Origin: Ehretia macrophylla
Lineage: Eukaryota > Streptophyta > Magnoliopsida > Boraginales > Ehretiaceae
Reading direction: 5' to 3'
DNA length: 64,000 nucleotides
Assembly: GCA_037974665.1 (NCBI GenBank)
Contig: CM075777.1
Coordinates: 15,523,001 to 15,587,000, forward strand
Shown here: piece by piece, positions 24,426 through 35,580 of the stretch
Numbering within the stretch: the first letter of the stretch is position 1
How the letters are laid out: each line of letters opens with the position of its first letter
Made by a program: the position numbers and the translations under genes
Notes under the pieces: model-generated
Told to the model about the DNA's origin: nothing
Database searches by the model: none
What the model saw: only the letters and a program-made list of their open reading frames with translations

Positions 24426-24443
24426 TCCTTGGTAACGGCACCA
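24426..24443 (-). other. tRNA primer-binding site of the LARD-like element
   Basis: On the minus strand TGGTGCCGTTACCAAGGA follows the 5' LTR by a few bases. It resembles the TGGCGCCGTTGCCGGGGA primer site of Athila-type gypsy elements, with several mismatches, which suggests but does not prove that affiliation. Confidence 0.65.
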
Positions 24444-24449
24444 AAAACT

Positions 24450-26209
24450 TGATCGTAACTCGGTATGCATATAAAAAGTGTGTAAAATTAATCAAGTTTT
24501 AAAACCCGCAAGTGCACGGATCATGTAGTGTAGTGTGCTTTGAATGCAGAGTCGAATTCCTCAGGGAAGCTCGTTAGTTAGTTAGTGAACTAGTGTGATA
24601 ATGTTTAAGTGAAAACGTGACAATTTGAAAAATGAGTTGAGTATCGTGCAAGAAATGTAATTTAAACTAAATTAACTCTGGTTTTGTGGAATACGAGGGA
24701 AACGATCTAGGGGGCTGATAAGTAATTAGACAGTTAATCTAGGCTCGGTATCCAGGATTCTCTAATTCTATACAAGGGTTAAGCTACAAGCGTTAACCTA
24801 GTTAATTTTCTTATTATGATTAAAGTCTCGATTACTACGTTCGTTATAAGTGTTGTTTCATCTACAAGTCCGTTATATAGCTGTAGTATGGATCGATCCT
24901 TGTAACCTAGTGTAACCAATCTATTTTAACTAAGTAATCAACAACTCCACGAGTTAGAAACTATGGTACAAGCTATAATCTCATGGAATCTATGGTACAA
25001 CCTATATATTCACTTATTAAAACACGGATATATTGCACGAAAGTAAAACAATCATAACATCTACTACAAGCATTATGTATGAAAGAAAATGCTGAATTAA
25101 TACAAGCCATATATTGCATTTAAATCAAATTATTTGAATCCGAGACCATAGATTAAAAGACCGTCATTTACAATATCCTCCCTTAAATAAAAATATACTT
25201 AAACATTATAGATAAATACAAGTTGTACAAATAAGAGAGTCAAAAAAGACTCTCCCGTATTGACGAACTTGTATTTTTGGTTTTACGGAATTGAGTAGAG
25301 GTTCCTCGCAAAAATAGCTATTTGGCCAAAATTTCTCCCGAATAAGAACTACTTAGGCAGAACTTCCCCAGAATAAGAGCTTCTGTCAAAAGCTATTCGG
25401 GCAGAATTTCTCCCGCATTCTACAAACTAAAATTACAATATTATTCTAACCTAATACAAAACTAGCCTAGCAAAAATTGACCTAAATTAAAACTAACTTG
25501 AAACTATATTAAAAACTGACTGAATTCTTAGGACCAGGAGGGGTATTTATAGACCCCTCTTAGCTTCTCATTGGACCACCCGCTAGAGGGGGTGGTGCCA
25601 TGGCCCAATGGGATGCCATGGTATGCCAAACATACACCACGGCTCAATGAGGGGTTGTGGTATGGGCGGTGGGCGCCCAGCCTATGCGTGGCCATAGGGG
25701 CAGGGCCGACGTGGCCATGTAAGGCCATAGGGGCAGAGTCGACGTGGCCATGAGAGGCCACGCAGGCAAGGTCGACATAGCCCTACGTGGCAAGTCAAGC
25801 AGTGCTTGTGTGGTCATGCAGGCCATGTATGGCAATGTGGCCCACATGCGTCGGACATACACTGGTCCCCATCTTACTTGCATCATCGGTGCTGGCCTGA
25901 TTTTTTGACGTTTTGGAAAAATCTTGAAATGGGCTTTCCTTGATAAGTTCGTTATCCTGAACTTGTTTATGCGCTCTGTTGGGCCAAATTCTTTCTCAAC
26001 GAGCTCCTTTTGTCCCTGGTTCTCTAATCTTCTTCGTTCTTCAACTCTTTGGCTTGCAATTTGAATTGTGTTTTCGGCTCAGTTCTTTCATTTCCACGAC
26101 TAACCTACATTGCATAAAAAATGTATTAAATGTAGCATTCAAACCCCAAGTTAATATGCAAAAGCAGTTTAAAAAACGTGGTTTAAGTACTGCAATAACA
26201 GATATATCA
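24450..26209 (-). repeat. 5' LTR of the LARD-like element
   Basis: 1,760 bp, full-length version of the 17807-19170 repeat. TATAAATA on the minus strand (25544-25551) is the likely promoter. GC-rich GGCCATG/CGACGTGGCC repeats fill 25590-25830. It also carries a segment (about 25860-26135) absent from the left LTR. Confidence 0.9.
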
Positions 26210-26214
26210 CATAC

Positions 26215-27186
26215 ACATCCTAATTCAATGAAGAATCCCACAAAATCCCTAATCTGGAGGACTTCATGGCATTGATGGCTTATCAAAGAGGGCCCAGGTC
26301 GGGGTCGCTCACCTCTTCCTTGGTTATCGACCCGGTGGATACTGTAGCCGAGCTGATAGTGAGAGTCGAATGGTACATCCAATTTGAGGAAATCTACTAG
26401 GCCAATAGCGATGGCGACAAGGAAAAGAAAGGCTGAAAGAAGAGGGAAACCCCCTCTAGGGTCCAGCCCGGGGTCAAGGCCCCAAGTTACTGGGGCAAAC
26501 ATTAACAGCAGTAGTAGAAATAGGGCCTGAGATTCACTATGTTCACACCACTCAACACTCTAAGGGAACAAATCCTGATGGAGATCCAACATCAAAATCA
26601 CTTGCCCCCTGCGCTCAAAATGTGAGGCCGACCCGAAAAATGCAACAAGACCAAATATTACCAATATCACATGGATTACGAACACATCACTGACGAATGC
26701 AAAGACCTGAAGCAAGAGATCGAGGCTTTATTAGCTCGATGTCACCTGAGGAGGTATGTTGACCATCAGCCTCCCCGAAATCCCGACCTGAAAAGAGGTA
26801 GGGAGAAGGAGAGAAGTCCCCCAAGACGACCTTTAGGGGGTAGGCACCTTGCTATGGTTGAAACAATCACAAGAGGGTTGGCGTCAAGTGGTGAAACCTC
26901 GGCAGGTCAGAATAGGTATGTACAAGCTGGGCATGAATATGGGCCAGTTGCGGGCTTTGTCGGAGGATCGGAGATACTCACATTCTCTTCAGATGATCTT
27001 GAAGGGGTGATACATCCACATGATAACCCCTTAGTAATCAGCACCGAGATAGCTAATATTACTATCAGAAGACTGATGGTGGACACCGGGAGCTCGACAA
27101 AGGTTATTTTCCTGAATGCTTTTGAGCATATGGGGCTAGGTCTAGGTCGAGGTCGGCTAAGTCCGTTGAAGAAGACTCTTGCGTGA
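26215..27186 (+). pseudogene. Tat gag C-terminal part and protease
   Basis: Gag resumes in the frame left at 17806 once the 8.4-kb insertion and one CATAC are discounted; one in-frame stop lies just past the junction. LEDFMALMAYQRG is at about 26250 and VAELIVRVEWYIQFEE at about 26345, followed by TAG. Near 26650 a zinc-knuckle relic reads YYQYHMDYEHITDEC with one Cys replaced. The frame from 26671 continues through LKQEIEALLARCHLRRYV into a retroviral-type aspartic protease (LMVDTGSSTKVIF at about 27075). DTGS is the catalytic motif and is intact. Confidence 0.82.
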
Positions 27187-27264
27187 TTCACCGGGCACAA
27201 CCATAAGACCGAATGGGTAATTAACTTTTCCCTGACTCTAAAAGATGGTGATAAATGAGTCTCT

Positions 27265-28860
27265 ATGCAGGCAAACTTCATTGTCATGGACTATAACTCA
27301 GCCTACAATGGTATCCTAGGTCAGGTCGCTCTGAATCACTTCAAGGTGGTCCCTTCCACATATCATCAGACCTTGAAGTTCCTAACTCCACAGGGCACTG
27401 GTACGATTAGAGGAGCCCAACTTTCAGCTCGGGAATGCTATGAAAGCTCTCTCCAGCCAAAATACCAAGCAGGCTGGGGACCGGATCTGCTCGAGAAAAA
27501 TAGGGATGCAAATAGAAGAAGCCTGGCAAAAGACCTGCAGAATATTGAACTCTCGGAGGAAAACAAAAAGGCTAGGATCGGGAGTGAACTTCCTGAAGAC
27601 CTAAAAAAATGTATAATCCAATTTCTCCTGAACAATGAACATATATTTGTTTGGTCTGCTTCTGACATGGCAGGTAATGACCCATCCGTAATTGAGTATC
27701 ATCTGAATTTTGACCCAAATTACTATCCAGTAAAACAGAAGCGCAAACACTTCCATTAGGACAAACAAAAAATTATTGCTGAGGGGGTGGAGAAGTTGGT
27801 CGTTGCCGAGCACATACGGGAAATCTTGTACCCGACCTAGTTGTCCAATGTGGTGTTAGTGGCCAAGACAACATGGAAGTGCAGGTTGTGCATTGATTTC
27901 ACCGATCTCAACTAGGCCTACCCAAATGATTGCTTCCCCTTACTTTTGATTGATCAGATGGTAGACGCCACCTCGAGGTTCGAACTACTCTCTTTCATGG
28001 ATGCCTTTAAAGGCTATAACCAGATAAATATAGCCCCCGAGGACAGGGAAAAAACCGCTTTCATCACCGATAAAGGTCTCTACTATTATGAGGTCATGTC
28101 ATTTGGCCTAAAAAATGCTTGAGCCACCTATGCTCGGATGGTAAGCAAGGTCTTTAAGAATCAGATCAGGCGTAACATGGAAATCTATGTAGATGACATG
28201 TTGGTCAAAAGCAAGAGGGTGAAGGACCCTGTAACCGACCTGACAGAAGCCTTTGCTATAATAGAGCAATTCGGAATCAAGCTGGATCCGAAAAAATGCG
28301 CATTTAGCGTCAAGGCCGGGAAGTTTCTGAGTTTCATGGTCACAGGTCGGGGTATTGAAGCCAATCCGGAGAAAATCTAGGTTATACTAGACTTGGCACC
28401 CCCGACCTGTATGAACAACGCCCAAGGGCTCTCCGGCAGAGTAGCAGCCCTAAGTAGATTCGTGTCTAGGTCAGCGGATAAGTGTGCTCATTTATTCAAG
28501 GTTATGAGAAGCCCTAAGAACTTTGATGGACTAAGGAATGCCATAGTGCTTTTGGGGAGCTAAAGAGGTACTTGACTTCGCCACATCTGTTTTCCAGGCC
28601 TGAGGTGAGGGGAAGAACTAGTACTATATCTAGCATGCTCGGGAACAGCAGTGGCAGCTGCGCTAGTCAGAGAAGAAGGCAGAGAGCATAAACCAGTCTA
28701 CTATATTAGCAAGACTCTCCGTGGAGCTGAAATGAGATACTCTTCACTAGAGAAGTTTTCATTCGCTCTTGTCACGGTAGCTAGAAAGCTGAAACCATAC
28801 TTCGATGCTCACATAATAAGAGTAATAACGGACTCCCTACTCACATCCGTCATGTACAAG
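27265..28860 (+). pseudogene. Tat protease-RT linker, reverse transcriptase and first RNase H
   Basis: 27265-27759 reads MDYNSAYNGILGQVALN and ARECY, the usual protease-RT link of this clade. The RT follows with stops at about 27757, 27837 and 27913: CRLCIDFTDLN, FMDAFKGYNQI and the catalytic YVDDM at 28186-28200, intact. Then FGIKLDPKKCAF, a TAG at 28378 in a Gln-type context, and RNase H text (AAALVREEGREHKPVYYISK at about 28652, then SSLEKFSFAL). The segment stops at 28860, where a hAT-like element is inserted. At least three stops (about 27837, 28378 and 31096) fit C-to-T or G-to-A changes at Gln/Trp codons. Confidence 0.87.
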
Positions 28861-30185
28861 TAGGAATGGCAGCGGGTCGGTTAACCGTGGTTTTTGACAA
28901 AATCGAAACCGAAACCGCAAGACATAACCTATAACCGAAACCGAAACTGAAACCCGACGGTTTTAAAAACCACAATCCAAAACCGAAACCGCAAGTATAC
29001 AAAAAAAATCGCGGATAACCGAAACCGTAAGCAAAAATATTTTAAAAATAAAATTTAAATAGAAAAAGACAAAAAAATATGAAAAAAAATATGAATTTAA
29101 ATGAAAAAATTTCTAAAAACACAATAAAACTAAAAAATCAATCTACATCTTCCTCTTCAGCGTATATCCCAGAACAAGACATAAAATACCTATACCTGCT
29201 CACAAACTCGTATTAACCCCAACACCTAAAAATGAACAAATTCTAACTTTCCACGATATCACTAATAAAACTAATAATTAAATCACAACAATCATACCCA
29301 AAGCAAGTAAAGAAAGAAGATTAACAATCAGCAGATAATCAAATCAAGAAATAGAAAGGTGAAAAATGAAATAGGCCAAAATGGGTTCTGTAGAATAGAA
29401 GTACTCAAGAGCCTAGCTCATGCAATATTTGGAATAAATGATAAGGACGTCTCTCTCTGTTGAGCTTCCCTACGATTTTCAAAATATCCACTATTTCAAA
29501 AACACAAGAGAACTTGGAGTGCCATTGCAAATAAATCAACTTATTAAACGAAAAGAGAGAAATGTAAACAAAAAAAAGGCAATGAAGACAAATAAGATAT
29601 TTAACAAAAAATTTTAAAAAAATTGAAAAAACACACTTTTATGAGTTTGAACGTGTGAATATTGAAGCTTTGAGGACTACTTGAGGTGCAGTGCAAGAAG
29701 CTTGATCTTTGATATTGAAGATGCGTTTGAATTTCAAAGCTTTGAGTTGAGAATTTTTTATTTTTATTTTTTGTAAGATGAGTATTGAGAATAAAGCTTT
29801 GGCCTTTGAGTTGAGTGCGGCACTGTGTGGACGGAATGAGACGATGAGAGACCTAAGAAAAACTAAGGCAAATAAATTAGAATATTTTTTAAGTTATTAT
29901 ATATTATTTTATTATATGTTATCACTTTTATATTTAGTCTAAAACTTTTAAAAAAATATAGTGTAATTTTATTATTTTTTAAAATTTAAACATTTATTGT
30001 ATATGTAGATATACATGTGTATAATATATATATATATATATATATTATAATAAATTATAATCGGGTTTCGGGTTTCGATTTTTTTTAACGTACAAAACCA
30101 AAACCTATCGGTTTACTTATCGGTTTTTGTTATCGGGCGGATACTCGTTGGTTTCGGTTACAATGGTTATCCATTGCCATCCCTA
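28861..30185. mobile_element. hAT-like non-autonomous element with AACCGAAACCG subterminal repeats
   Basis: The left end is TAGGAATGGCAGCGG; the right end is the complement of TAGGGATGGCAATGG. The 8-bp target duplication TGTACAAG/TGCACAAG (28853-28860, 30186-30193) matches at 7 of 8. Both subterminal regions are crowded with ACCGAAACCG-like units (28900-29030) and their complement (30060-30160). The interior is AT-rich, with an (AT)n run at about 30027-30046, and has no transposase. The Tat RNase H text continues across it. Confidence 0.87.
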
Positions 30186-32043
30186 TGCACAAGCCAGAAG
30201 CCTCGGGTAGGCTACTCAAATGGACAGTCGAGCTAAGCCAATTTGATATCGCTTACCAACCAAGGACGGCCATTAACGCACAAGCAGTCATAGATTTTGT
30301 TGTTGAGTGCACTAGCCAAGCCGAGCATGATCCAGAGGAGTTATGGAAAGTCCACGTAGATGGAGCATCCGGGAAATCAAGAAGTGGAGCTGGGGTAGTT
30401 ATCCTCGACCCAATGGGCCATGAGCACTAGTACTCACTCAAATTCATCTTTTCAACCTCCAATAATGAGGCTGAATATGAAGCAGTGATTGCGGGGCTGA
30501 AGATCGTAGCCCAGCTCGGGGCACAAACAATCGAAGTAAACACCGACTCCCAATTGGCCGCCAGCCAAATGTCTGGGGAGTTTGAAGCCAAGGACGCAAC
30601 CATGATTACCTATCTCAATATAGTCAAAGAATTGGCCTCGGGATTCAAGAGGTTTTCAATTCAACAGATCCCTAGAGAGGAGAATACAAAAGCCGACGCC
30701 TTGTCTAAATTGGTTGCAGGAGAAAATCGACCCGCCCTGGTCCATGTAAAGGAGATTGCCGGGCCAAGTATCTAGATAGGGAAGGCGGCAATTGCCTAGC
30801 TGAATGTGAACCCAAACTGGACTAAGCCAATCATAGATTACCTAGAGGGGGTATAGTCCTGGAGAATGAGAAGTCAGCTCGGAAGCTCGAAAAACAGGCC
30901 TCAAGGTTTGTTATAGTCGCCGGACAACTCTACAAGAAAGCCTACACTTGGCCTCTCTTAAATTGTGTGGGACTCGAGGAGGGAAACTACATACTCAGGG
31001 AAATCCATGAGGGGATATGTAAAAATCACCTCGTCGGCAAAGCCTTAGCACGGAAGGCATTAAGGCAAGGCTACTTCTGGCCGACCTTAGAGTAGAACGC
31101 CAAGGACTATGTCAAGAAATGCGATACCTGCCAAAGGTTTACCAAGATTCAAAGGAAGCCTGTCGTGGATATAATGGTGATGTTGAGCCCGTGGCCATTC
31201 TATCAGTAGGGTTTAAACATCATTCGGCCACAATCAAATAGCATCGGGCAAAAGAAATATGTTTTTGCAGCCGTCGACTACTCCACTAAATGGCCCAAAG
31301 CCGAAGTTGTTATAAGAATGACCGAGAAGGTAGGTTGGGACTTTATATGGAAGAACATCATCTACCGATTCAGAGTGCCTAAGGTCATAGTAACTAACCA
31401 CGACAAGCAGTTTGATAGTGCATACTTCTGAGAAAAATGTGTTGAAATTGGGATCAACCTTAGATTTTCATCTATTGCTCATCTTCAAAGTAATGGTCAG
31501 GTCAAAAGAACTAATTAAATCATTTTGCAGGGCCTGAAAATGAAGCTAGAAGAGGCGAAGGGCCAGTGGACAGCAATCCTCCTCAAGGTACTGTGGGCAC
31601 AACCCACCACAATCAACTTGGTGATGGGAGAATCGCCATTTGAACTGACCTTTGGTACTCAGGCAGTACTGCCAGTGGAGATCGGGTCTCCTATAGTAGA
31701 CTATCCACCATAATCCAGAAATAAATGGGGCTCAAATCTGAGAAAAACTGGACTTGGCTTAAGAGTTGCGTGCTAAGGCTCAGGTCAGAATGTTGGCTGG
31801 AAAAGCCACCATGGAAAGAGCCTTCACCAAGCAAGTTAAACCTAAATCTATCAAGGTCCATGACCTAGTCCTGTGAAGGGCCATATTTTTGTCGCGCTCA
31901 GCTGGCAAGCTCTTCCCTCCCTGGGAAGGGACATATGAAGTCGTGAGGGAGATTCGCCCTGGTACTTTCTACCTTCACGCCAAGTATGGGAAACAATTGA
32001 AGAATGCTTGGCATGTGAAACACATCAAGCGCTATTTTGTGTA
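30186..32043 (+). pseudogene. Tat second (archaeal-type) RNase H and integrase
   Basis: From 30194, ASGRLLKWTVELSQFDI finishes the RT-side RNase H. A second RNase H then reads VHVDGAS (about 30340), NNEAEYEAVIAGL (about 30463) and VNTDSQLAASQM (about 30538), keeping its acidic residues; this extra domain is the Tat hallmark. Integrase begins with an HHCC zinc site (IHEGICKNH at about 31002, KKCDTCQRF at about 31115). The core has AVDYSTKWPKAE (about 31270). The second catalytic Asp position reads TNHDKQF (Asp to Asn) and the Glu position reads NGQVKRTN (Glu to Lys), so it is dead even apart from the stops. The tail ends KRYFV and TAA near 32043. Confidence 0.85.
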
Positions 32044-32730
32044 AGGCCCCGAGCCAAAGGATGTTTTCTTAAAATCCTTAAATCGATGTACTCCCGATGT
32101 ACCAAAACTTTTGTTAATACAGTATGTATTTCCTTACATATATGTTGATCCGCCTTGGGTCCCAATGACATGATTGGACTAATTAAGTCTTTCAGCTATC
32201 ATAACTAGCCAGACTAACGTTTAAAAAGTGGTCACGCGTAGTCTCAAGTTGAGCAGGTCAAAATCGCACCTGAAAACCATATCTTAGGTTCCATTTAATT
32301 GGTCCAAGAATACAAGTATACTTGACGATTAAAACCAAGTTAACTAGTTCGAATTAATTAATCCTGTTAGGTTTAATCAATGAAGTTTGATTCTTTATTC
32401 AGCTCGGGTTATAGCTTTGGATTAACAATGTTATATGACCAGCTCGATTAAATCAACACAGCTTGATTCATTAGTTAACCCCATCGTGGCTATCAACTTG
32501 AGCTTATTTAATTTAAGTTCCTAAAGAAGGTCCTGACCCCCAACTACTTAGGATTTTGCAAAAAAGAAAAACACAAACAAGTACGGCTTGAAAAATTTGT
32601 AAACGCTTTAAAGCAAACTAATGAAAGTAGCAAAGACAGAGTACACAGTCAAACAAAGATGTGAACTAAAAGTTATTTCATTTATCGAAGTGCAAAAGCC
32701 CGTACCAGGGACGTTACAAAATTTTAGAGG
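32044..32730. other. Tat 3' untranslated spacer
   Basis: Non-coding stretch between the pol end and the antisense frame. I see no gene, and no LTR start. Confidence 0.5.
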
Positions 32731-33305
32731 GCTCAAGCTGGAGGAGGAACTCCAGTGACCGAGGCTGCTCCACCCTCACCACCTATAGCGCCGGGAGACT
32801 CGTCCACGACAAAGTCCATATCCTCCCTGACGCGCTATTTAATCCCGGTCACTTCGTGTTTCAAGTCGACAGGCAGTCTAGGAATTTCCCAAAACTCCTG
32901 GGGTGGGACGTCCAGAATCTTCGAGAAGTCGGTCGTGTGGAAAGGTATGAACATCTCTGAGATGGACTTGAAGGCTTCCACGGCCTTCTTCCCACTCGGC
33001 CCGACCTTCTCGATGAAATCCCGAAGCTTCACCTCGAGTTCACTCTTCTCATTCTTGGCCTGAGTTACGTCTTTGCTTGCCTTTTACCGCCTGGACTTCT
33101 CGAGCTCAAGCTCCTCCTCCTTGGCCTTGAGCTCCATTTGGAGACGGGCGATCATCTCGCTGTCCTCATTGAATCTCTTGCTCGCCTTTTCTTGGTGTAC
33201 CACCATCTCAGCTTGGGCTTCGTTGCATCTGTCCTCGAGTGCGACATAGCGAACCTGTACCTTCTTGATGAGGCCAAGGATAGATAGGGCATGCGACTCA
33301 ACCTA
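32730..33305 (-). pseudogene. Antisense coiled-coil frame of the Tat element
   Basis: Read on the minus strand from about 33305 down: VESHALSILGLIKKVQVRYV, then heptad-rich EDRCNEAQAEMVVHQEK and RLQMELKAKEEELELEK, one stop near 33087, then LRDFIEKVGPSGKKAVEAF and a Pro-rich tail ending near 32735. Plant Tat elements often carry such an extra antisense frame between pol and the 3' LTR; its product's role is unknown. The strong E/K heptad pattern predicts a coiled coil. The N-terminal end is cut where the element joins PPR C. Confidence 0.65.
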
Positions 33306-33363
33306 CAAAAGAACCACAACTTAGTTAGTCCCGCTGAGCTCGAGCCTGTACCTTTCTGGTTTT

Positions 33364-33414
33364 GCATTATGTTCCTCACTTCAAAAGGAGACGTTGAAAG
33401 TTGGAAAGACATGA
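33364..33414 (+). pseudogene. PPR C: last 17 codons of an RFL-type PPR gene
   Basis: ALCSSLQKETLKVGKT followed by TGA matches the C-terminus of PPR A (ALYSSLQQETLKVAKT), and the downstream non-coding sequence is collinear with block A. Everything upstream is Tat sequence, so the rest of the gene was lost at the junction. Confidence 0.85.
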
Positions 33415-34740
33415 TCTCTAGGTTTTTGCAGCTTTGTTATATTTCTATAATTTATAGTTTGGTTATATCTGGAAAGAAATTCTTATCCTGTAATGTTTCT
33501 TGGCAAATTTTTTTGTGTTGAACCTGAGAAAATGTCTCTATCAATCTTTTCTGGATCATGGTATTTGATATAATATATGTCTAGAGGGAGATGCTAATAA
33601 CAATAAGTTTGTTATCCCTTGACACAGCCTTGAAGAAGTTTGAAAAGAAAGTTTGTTTCTGTAAGCTGAATAGTAGCTTTGAAGCAAAATCTTGCATATA
33701 TATATCTATAGCAACGAGGTAGTGAACTTGATATCAGGAACATTAAGGCAGAAGATGGTTTTTATTATGGCAGAAGACGAGGTGCTCTTGTGAATCCTTC
33801 CATTGTTAAATGTTTGCATATCATTTTTCATTGTACAATTTCATATTTGTGATGTTGGTTTGATTTTTCACTGCTGCGAACAACTGTACTTCCTAGTAAA
33901 CCTGTTATAGATGTACAGTTTGAATTAAAGAATCTGTGCTATTTCTCTATGTCAAAAGACTTGAAATGCATAACAAAAGCAAATTGGGAAGCATTCAGCT
34001 TATGATAAACGAAGAAGTGGATTTGTGTAAGGTATTAAATTGCGCAATTTTTTGTCATGTGATTTTTGTGTTTGAGGTTTAGGCGATTGATATGTATATA
34101 TGATGTCTATAAAAATGTGTAAAAGTTGGAACTAAATTATGTCTCCATTTTGTAGCATACTTCTACTTATATGAAATATGTTAAGACTGTGAAAAGCATC
34201 AGGTTGCAGTTACTTAGCATCAGGTTTAGCCCCAGGTTCAATCCCCTGATCCTTTTAAGATAAGTGAGCTGCTCAACTTGTATCTAAATCAGAAACCTCA
34301 AAGCCCGAATTCTGCATAGATTCTATCGAGTTGAATGAGTAGCTCAGACCTTCATCCCTTCATTCAGGTTGACTTCCACCCCTCCTTGTTTAATTTTGAA
34401 ACTGAATGCAAGGAAGTTTCTTTGGCTGTCACACAATCAATTTTAACTAGGATATTTGATAGATTGCTTTTGTAATTTGTGTCTGGTTCAATTTTATCCC
34501 TCTGCCCTGATTACTTTGTGTAGTTTGTGCAAAGAGCTGCAAATGCGATAGTGAATTTTGTTGCTAGATCAATTAGGTGTGGGTGTTTCCCGTTAGATTG
34601 GATTGGTAATGTTCTACCCTTTTTAGCCTTTGTTCCGTACAATGATCTTCCCCCTCTAAGGGTTGGTTAACTTTGTGATTAATCAATACATTTGATGTTA
34701 CTATTTGTATATAGTTTCTTCAAAATCTAGCTATTTTTCC
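33415..34740. repeat. Downstream flank of PPR C (duplicated, copy C)
   Basis: Collinear with 8030-9297 with small indels. It shares the block-A form, lacking the 1.2 kb found in block B. Non-coding. Confidence 0.8.
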
Positions 34741-34756
34741 AGACAAGAGAAAGTCA

Positions 34757-35070
34757 AAAATGAGGAAGATGGGAATATACATTGCTCATAAGCATCGGTA
34801 TCATGGCAGCTTTCTTGATCATTCGTGGGAGGAGTAAGAAAAACGACTCGTGCAAGACTGAATATGTGGAGCTACAACAACTTAATCTGATTATAAGAAA
34901 TATCAGTGCAAGACTGAAGATGCATTGAGGATGATGCAGATGATGATCAACAGTTTCATTCAAGTCAATTTGCCTCATGGAGTAAAGGTACATAATTGCA
35001 CCTAACATTGATATTTTCGCGTACGGAGTGGTTTCGCTAGAGGTTTTGTCTGGGAAAACAGCTATTTTAC
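34757..35070 (+). pseudogene. LYK-like receptor kinase remnant, copy C
   Basis: ATG 34760 (MRKMGIYIA) aligns with the block-A relic, but a deletion in the membrane helix shifts frame. After a jump, 35001-35090 reads APNIDIFAYGVVSLEVLSGK, the kinase C-lobe stretch that follows the APE loop in plant receptor kinases (DVFAFGVVLLELLSGK in LysM-RLKs). Linker and kinase pieces are thus joined by internal deletion. This is the best evidence that the relics in blocks A and C come from a receptor kinase, probably a LysM type. Confidence 0.6.
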
Positions 35071-35090
35071 GTGTGTTAACATTCTCCCAT

Positions 35091-35580
35091 CCTATCCACT
35101 TTTGAAGCATTAAGATGTGTTTCAAGTACGGATGATCATTCATTTTTTATTGCTCAATGCTTCTTCCATCACCACACCCCATCTCTTGCTACTTCTCTTC
35201 TCCAATCTGCTCGTATCTAATGTTAAGTTTCCCTGATTAGCCTTTATTTTACTGTATTTAGAGTTTGGTCAAAGGCAAAGAACTTCTGCTGAAAAGATAA
35301 TTTGGTCCTCTGTTAATTGTCAAGTCTATTCACATTTGACATGATCCATGGCTATTGAGGTATAAAGTTTTTGCTCTTGACCAAAAAAAAAAAGAAAAAA
35401 GAAAAAAAGAGGTATAAAGTTGTTGCTTAGAAGCTTTCTCTTTATTTATTGTTGATGGTAAAAGATTTGATGAGAGAAGAGGGTAGAAGCTGGAATTCTT
35501 AGGTAACTTAACGTAACTTTCTTAGGGAAATTTAAGAAGAGATGGAACTTACATAGTTAAGAGTCGGTATAGAAGTGTAA
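35091..35580. other. Spacer between blocks C and B
   Basis: An A-rich run at 35381-35411 (AAAAGAAAAAAGAAAAAAAG) and a short ATAAT run at 35582. I see no gene. Confidence 0.5.

Larger units (their letters stand above)
17807..26209 (-). mobile_element. Large non-autonomous (LARD-like) gypsy LTR element on the minus strand
   Basis: LTRs at 17807-19170 and 24450-26209 start TGATCGTAACTC and end ACATATCA/ATATATCA in plus orientation; the left copy lacks about 350-400 bp. A perfect 5-bp target duplication CATAC flanks it (17802-17806, 26210-26214). Primer site and purine tract place its 5' end at the right. A minus-strand TATA box lies in each LTR (18900-18907, 25544-25551). The interior has no RT, RNase H or integrase that I can find, only a gag-like frame around 22314-24250, so it must be mobilised in trans. 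A hAT-like element (19670-20194) and a foldback MITE (21115-21600) sit inside it. Confidence 0.88.
15886..33362 (+). mobile_element. Tat-clade Ty3/gypsy retrotransposon, 3' truncated and multiply nested
   Basis: The host element has, in order: 5' LTR (15886-16935), tRNA primer site (16939-16956), gag (about 16999-26760), protease (about 27060), RT (27760-28400), RNase H (about 28440-28860), a second archaeal-type RNase H (30330-30770), integrase (30980-32040) and an antisense coiled-coil frame (32730-33300). Two RNase H domains, a TGGCRYCGTCTGTRGGAA-type primer site and an extra antisense frame before the 3' LTR are features of plant Tat elements. Three insertions interrupt it: a TRIM in the LTR, an 8.4-kb LTR element in gag and a hAT-like element between the RNase H domains. 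No 3' LTR is present: the antisense frame runs directly into the tail of PPR C at 33363. Stops are frequent, so it is long inactive. Confidence 0.88.

Noticed and set aside
28900-29030. AACCGAAACCG units as telomere-like DNA
   Set aside because: They differ from the plant telomere unit and lie symmetrically at the ends of a hAT-like element.
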